From positions 1 to 17,691 of the forward strand of contig JAUVOS010000020.1 of the NCBI GenBank assembly GCA_030599055.1: a DNA stretch of 17,691 bases, given 5' to 3'. Source of the DNA: Lutibacter sp. GTDB taxonomy: Bacteria; Bacteroidota; Bacteroidia; Flavobacteriales; Flavobacteriaceae. The translations under genes were made by a program, and so were the position numbers. The stretch's first letter is position 1, and each line of letters starts with the position of its first letter. Shown here piece by piece: positions 14,550 through 17,691 of this stretch. The notes beneath the pieces are model-generated. The model saw only the letters and a program-made list of their open reading frames with translations, did no database searches and was not told the origin of the DNA.

Positions 14550-15824
14550 CTAGTCAATTATATCAAAATTAGTGTACTTGATAAGAACATCAGGAATTTT
14601 TATTCCATCAGGAATTTGATAATTTTCTAAAATACTTGCGACAATTCTAGGTAAGGCTAAAGCACTTCCATTTAAGGTATGTGCCAAATTACTTTTTCCG
14701 TTTTCATCTTTAAAACGAAGTTTAAGACGATTGGATTGAAAAGATTCAAAATTAGAAACAGAACTCACTTCCAACCAACGTTCTTGTGCGATAGAATATA
14801 CTTCAAAATCGTAGGTTAAGGTAGCTGTAAATCCTAAATCTCCACCACATAAACGCAAAATACGATAAGGCATTCCCAGTTCATTTAAAATTTCTTTAAC
14901 GTGGGCTACCATCGCATCTAAAGCCTTGTAAGAATTATTAGGATGTTCTACATGAACTATTTCAACTTTATCGAATTGATGCAGTCTATTCAAACCACGA
15001 ACATGCGCACCATAAGAACCTGCTTCACGTCTAAAACAAGGTGTATAAGCCGTAGTTTTTAATGGAAAATCTGTTTCTTTTAGTAAAATGTCTCTATACA
15101 TATTAGTAAGCGGAACCTCACCAGTTGGAATTAAGTATAGATCGTCTTTTGCATCGTGGTACATCTGTCCTTCTTTATCAGGTAATTGTCCGGTTGCTAT
15201 TCCAGAAGCTTCATTTACCAAATAAGGTGGTTGTACTTCTTCATAGCCAGCATCCGAATTTTTATCTAAAAAATAAGCGATCAAAGCACGTTGTAATTTA
15301 GCACCTTTACCTTTATAAACAGGAAAACCAGCACCAGTTATTTTGGTACCCAATTCAAAATCTATGATATCATATTTTTTAGCGAGCTCCCAATGTGGCA
15401 ATGCTTTTTCATGTAATTTAGGAAAATCACCTTTGGAAAAAATTTCTTCGTTGTCTTCTTCAGTATTTCCTGCTTTTACAGATTCATTCGGTATATTTGG
15501 AATTAAATAAAGTAGCTCATTAACTTCCGCACTCATTTTAGTTACGGCTTCACTAAGCTCTTTAGAAAGTATTTTTAATTGTCCCGTTCTCTCTTTTAGC
15601 TCATTTGCTTTTGCTACTTCTCCGGTTTTAAACAAAAAACCTATTTCCTTTGAAATTTTATTGGATTCGGCTAAGGTATTTTCTAATTCTGTTTGCGTTT
15701 TTTTTCTAGCTGTATCTTTATTAAGAACAGCTGCTATTATTTTCTCCGCTTCTTTAAAGTTTCTTTTTGCTAATCCTTCCAGAACTTTTTCCTGGTTATT
15801 TTGAATATATGAAATACTAAGCAT
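14550..15824 (-). CDS. serS: Seryl-tRNA synthetase
   Basis: A 424-residue class II aminoacyl-tRNA synthetase that charges tRNA-Ser with serine. Residues ~30-100 form the long antiparallel coiled-coil arm that grips the tRNA variable loop (KKTQTELENTLAESNKI onward). Motif 2 is FRREAGSYG...RGLNRLHQFDKVEIV, and motif 3 is the NGSALALPRIVASILENYQ block. The start is the ATG at 15824-15822 (MLSISYIQNNQ): the longer frame from a TTG at 15902 adds 26 hydrophobic residues that the family lacks and covers the promoter. A TATTTTTG box lies 35 bases upstream. Mobile element copy B is inserted immediately beyond the promoter. Essential, single-copy in most genomes. Confidence 0.97.
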   Translation of the reverse strand: MLSISYIQNNQEKVLEGLAKRNFKEAEKIIAAVLNKDTARKKTQTELENTLAESNKISKEIGFLFKTGEVAKANELKERTGQLKILSKELSEAVTKMSAEVNELLYLIPNIPNESVKAGNTEEDNEEIFSKGDFPKLHEKALPHWELAKKYDIIDFELGTKITGAGFPVYKGKGAKLQRALIAYFLDKNSDAGYEEVQPPYLVNEASGIATGQLPDKEGQMYHDAKDDLYLIPTGEVPLTNMYRDILLKETDFPLKTTAYTPCFRREAGSYGAHVRGLNRLHQFDKVEIVHVEHPNNSYKALDAMVAHVKEILNELGMPYRILRLCGGDLGFTATLTYDFEVYSIAQERWLEVSSVSNFESFQSNRLKLRFKDENGKSNLAHTLNGSALALPRIVASILENYQIPDGIKIPDVLIKYTNFDIID

Positions 15825-15859
15825 AGATTGATTTTTGTTTATAGGTATTGAATAATAAG

Positions 15860-15867
15860 CAAAAATA
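15860..15867 (-). promoter_or_regulatory. serS: -7 box of the serS promoter
   Basis: TATTTTTG on the minus strand matches TAnnTTTG, 35 bases before the chosen serS start. The nearest upstream TTG is closer than the usual -33 spacing. Mobile element copy B starts 43 bp upstream of the box. Confidence 0.45.
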
Positions 15868-15902
15868 CTAATAATGAAAACAATATTTAAAGATTCTAAC
15901 AA

Positions 15903-15910
15903 ACTAGGTT
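15903..15910. repeat. Left target duplication of mobile element copy B
   Basis: ACTAGGTT, repeated exactly at 16097-16104 on the other side of the element. Confidence 0.85.
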
Positions 15911-16096
15911 GTATCTATTCAGCCAAAATTTTCTCACGCAAAGCCGCAAAGCCGCTAAGTTTCTGAATGCAAAGCATTTATCTTTACATTCATTATTTTA
16001 TATTTTCACGAAAAGAAGGAAAAAGACAGCTATATTAGCTGTTTCTTAGCGCCTTTGCGCCTTTGCGTGAAATAAAAGAACTGGGTGAATAGTTAC
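15911..16096. mobile_element. MITE-like element, copy B (186 bp)
   Basis: The same element as at 11778-11988. Ends are GTATCTATTCAGCC and GGGTGAATAGTTAC, inverted repeats matching at 12 of 14 positions, and it is bounded exactly by the 8-mer ACTAGGTT on both sides. The left arm has three octamers (ACGCAAAG, CCGCAAAG, CCGCTAAG; 15936-15959). The right arm has three (CTTAGCGC, CTTTGCGC, CTTTGCGT; 16045-16068). A perfect hairpin ACAGCTA/TAGCTGT lies at 16026-16042. It lies between serS and the restriction-modification gene, which read away from each other. No coding capacity. Confidence 0.85.
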
Positions 16097-16104
16097 ACTA
16101 GGTT
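16097..16104. repeat. Right target duplication of mobile element copy B
   Basis: ACTAGGTT, an exact copy of 15903-15910. Confidence 0.85.
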
Positions 16105-16125
16105 TAAATAAAAGGGAATATGCCT

Positions 16126-16156
16126 TTGGTTATTATACCTAAAACCCCTAACTTTG
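16126..16156 (+). promoter_or_regulatory. Bacteroidota promoter ahead of the restriction-modification gene
   Basis: TTG at 16126-16128 and TAACTTTG at 16149-16156, 20 bases apart, match both the -33 TTG and the -7 TAnnTTTG elements. This is the best two-part match in the window. Transcription would start near 16163, giving a leader of about 190 bases before the ATG at 16353. Confidence 0.6.
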
Positions 16157-16352
16157 AAATAGGATTATCGAAAAAGAATCAATTGTTATGGAAAATATCA
16201 ACAAAATATATTATGGATATATCAATAATATGTATATACAAAGGCTATACCCATATTAGAAAAAAACAAAAATCCTGCTAAAAGAAAAAGCCAACGCTAA
16301 AAAAATCAAAAGAGCAATTTCTTACCAACGCTTACAAAGATTGAAATAGAGA
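16157..16352 (+). other. Long leader of the restriction-modification gene
   Basis: Roughly 190 bases with no clear gene. It includes a 23-codon ORF (16188-16259) beginning MENINKIYYGY with six tyrosines, and a CAAAGGC (16239-16245) that is the inverse of GCCTTTG at 16122-16128. It might be a leader peptide, a decayed gene or plain spacer. Confidence 0.3.
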
Positions 16353-17691
16353 ATGAATATAGAAAAATACATTGAAATAGTAAGTAAAAGACTTCAATCT
16401 AGAATATCAAGAGAACATTCTTACAGAGGCGACTTGGAAACTCTAATTAGAGAATTAGTACAGGGAGTTGAGATTACAAACGAACCTGCAAACGTAACAG
16501 ATTGCGGAAATCCTGATTATGTAATTACTAAAGGTAAAATTCCTATTGGTTACATTGAAGCAAAAGATATTGGAAAAGACTTAAATAGTAAATCGTACAA
16601 AGAGCAATTTGGTCGTTATAAAAAAGCACTCGATAATCTTATCATTACAGATTATGTTTGGTTTCAATTCTTTCAAGATGGAAAATTAGTTCACGAAATA
16701 CGAATTGGCGAAATTGAAGATAATAGTGTTAAACCAATTCCCGAAAATTTTGAAAAATTTGAGAACTTAATAAAAGATTTCTGTACGCATATCGGACAAA
16801 CTATCAAATCGTCAAAGAAATTGGCTAAAATGATGGCTGGTAAAGCACGATTACTACAAGATATTTTAGAACGTGCCATAACGTCTGATGAAGAAACACA
16901 AGAAAACACATCGCTAAAAGTTCAATACGATACTTTTAAGGAAATATTAATTCATGATTTAAAACCCAAAGGTTTTGCAGATATTTATGCTCAAACTTTA
17001 GCATACGGAATGTTTGCAGCAAGATTGCACGACCCAACTTTAAATAATTTTAGCAGACAAGAAGCAGCAGAACTAATTCCAAAATCGAATCCATTTTTAC
17101 GCAAACTTTTTGGCTATGTTGCTGGACCTGATATTGACGAAAGAATTAAAACTACAGTTGATAACCTTGCAGAGGTTTTTAGAGCAACAGATATAGATGG
17201 TCTATTACATAATTTTGGAAAAAGCACCCAAACCAATGACCCAATAATTCATTTTTACGAAACCTTTTTAGCAGAATACGACCCAAAATTACGTAAAGCA
17301 AGAGGTGTTTGGTACACACCAGAACCTGTTGTAAATTTTATAGTTCGTGCTGTAGATTATATTTTAAAAACAGAATTTGATTTACCACAAGGTTTAGCAG
17401 ATACGAGTAAAACCAAAATAAAGGTAAAAACTGATATCGCAAATAAAAACTTTAAAAGCGGATATAAAGAGGTAGAAAAAGAAGTTCACAAGGTACAAAT
17501 ACTTGACCCAGCAACAGGTACAGGAACTTTTTTAGCAGAAGTTGTAAAACTTATTTACAACAAAAACTTTAAAGCAATGAAAGGTGCTTGGAGTGGTTAT
17601 GTAGAAGAACATTTAATACCAAGATTAAACGGTTTTGAAATATTAATGGCTTCTTATGCAATGGCACATTTAAAATTAGATATGTTACTAA
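16353..17691 (+). CDS. Single-chain restriction nuclease / N6-adenine methyltransferase, N-terminal part
   Basis: 446 codons are visible and the frame is open at the window end. Residues ~20-110 form a PD-(D/E)xK nuclease: P54-D55 in GNPDYV and E69-x-K71 in GYIEAKD, with an aromatic-rich QFGRYKKA helix after it. A helical linker follows (about 120-300), then the methyltransferase start VWYTPEPVVNFIVRAVDYIL and the AdoMet-binding motif I, DPATGTGTF, at ~385-393. The catalytic NPPY motif and the target-recognition domain should lie beyond the edge. No helicase separates nuclease and methylase, so it is type IIG-like rather than type ISP, although its parts resemble ISP enzymes. It would cut and methylate with one chain. 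The start is the ATG at 16353; a long leader and good promoter precede it. Confidence 0.85.
   Translation, partial: MNIEKYIEIVSKRLQSRISREHSYRGDLETLIRELVQGVEITNEPANVTDCGNPDYVITKGKIPIGYIEAKDIGKDLNSKSYKEQFGRYKKALDNLIITDYVWFQFFQDGKLVHEIRIGEIEDNSVKPIPENFEKFENLIKDFCTHIGQTIKSSKKLAKMMAGKARLLQDILERAITSDEETQENTSLKVQYDTFKEILIHDLKPKGFADIYAQTLAYGMFAARLHDPTLNNFSRQEAAELIPKSNPFLRKLFGYVAGPDIDERIKTTVDNLAEVFRATDIDGLLHNFGKSTQTNDPIIHFYETFLAEYDPKLRKARGVWYTPEPVVNFIVRAVDYILKTEFDLPQGLADTSKTKIKVKTDIANKNFKSGYKEVEKEVHKVQILDPATGTGTFLAEVVKLIYNKNFKAMKGAWSGYVEEHLIPRLNGFEILMASYAMAHLKLDMLL

Noticed and set aside
15825..15902. 26-residue N-terminal extension of SerS from a TTG start
   Set aside because: The family starts at MLSISYIQ; the extension is hydrophobic and covers the promoter box.
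16120..16281. 53-codon ORF starting MPLVIIPKTPNFEIG in the R-M leader
   Set aside because: It begins upstream of the predicted transcription start, has no recognised family and overlaps the 23-codon ORF in another frame; possibly a gene remnant.
16691..16909. 72-codon minus-strand ORF
   Set aside because: Shadow of the nuclease-methyltransferase gene on the other strand.

Overview
The window looks like a piece of a low-GC Bacteroidota chromosome, most likely class Flavobacteriia; I cannot name the genus. The signs are the AT-rich base composition, the TAnnTTTG-type promoter boxes, the lack of strong Shine-Dalgarno sites, a PorT-type outer membrane barrel, and a gene set typical of that class. 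Almost every gene is on the minus strand.

Layout from left to right. The first ~0.6 kb holds the 5' end of a threonine aldolase gene and an ElaA-type acetyltransferase gene. A short outer-membrane barrel gene (plus strand) follows. Positions 1578-7710 are a tight six-gene minus-strand operon. In transcription order it encodes a GNAT-fold acyltransferase-like protein, a short-chain dehydrogenase (SDR), a cysteine/cysteate-synthase-like PLP enzyme, a second SDR, a two-domain VOC (glyoxalase-fold) protein, and an alpha-oxoamine synthase of the serine palmitoyltransferase type. Read together, these resemble a sulfonolipid (capnine / N-acylcapnine) pathway: make cysteate, condense it with an acyl chain, reduce the ketone, N-acylate. 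Neither the VOC protein nor the need for two SDRs is explained by that minimal chemistry.

Positions 8028-11630 carry AlkD-type DNA glycosylase, a zinc-type cation diffusion facilitator, a superoxide reductase and a saccharopine-dehydrogenase-family enzyme. Next come rpiB, a 47-codon ORF preceded by a near-perfect sigma-54 promoter in very AT-rich DNA, a PFK with the pyrophosphate-dependent residue signature, and serS. The right edge is the start of a single-chain PD-(D/E)xK nuclease plus N6-adenine methyltransferase (restriction-modification), cut off by the window end.

Between genes lie about 200-bp non-coding mobile elements. Two copies (11778-11988 and 15911-16096) have matching inverted ends and each is flanked by a perfect 8-bp target duplication; a third copy (7816-8015) is decayed. 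They are built of octamers of the GCGCAAAG type, and a different octamer number accounts for nearly all of the size difference between the two good copies. Three other intergenic spots hold short heptamer arrays. No tRNA, rRNA, CRISPR array or complete insertion sequence was seen.
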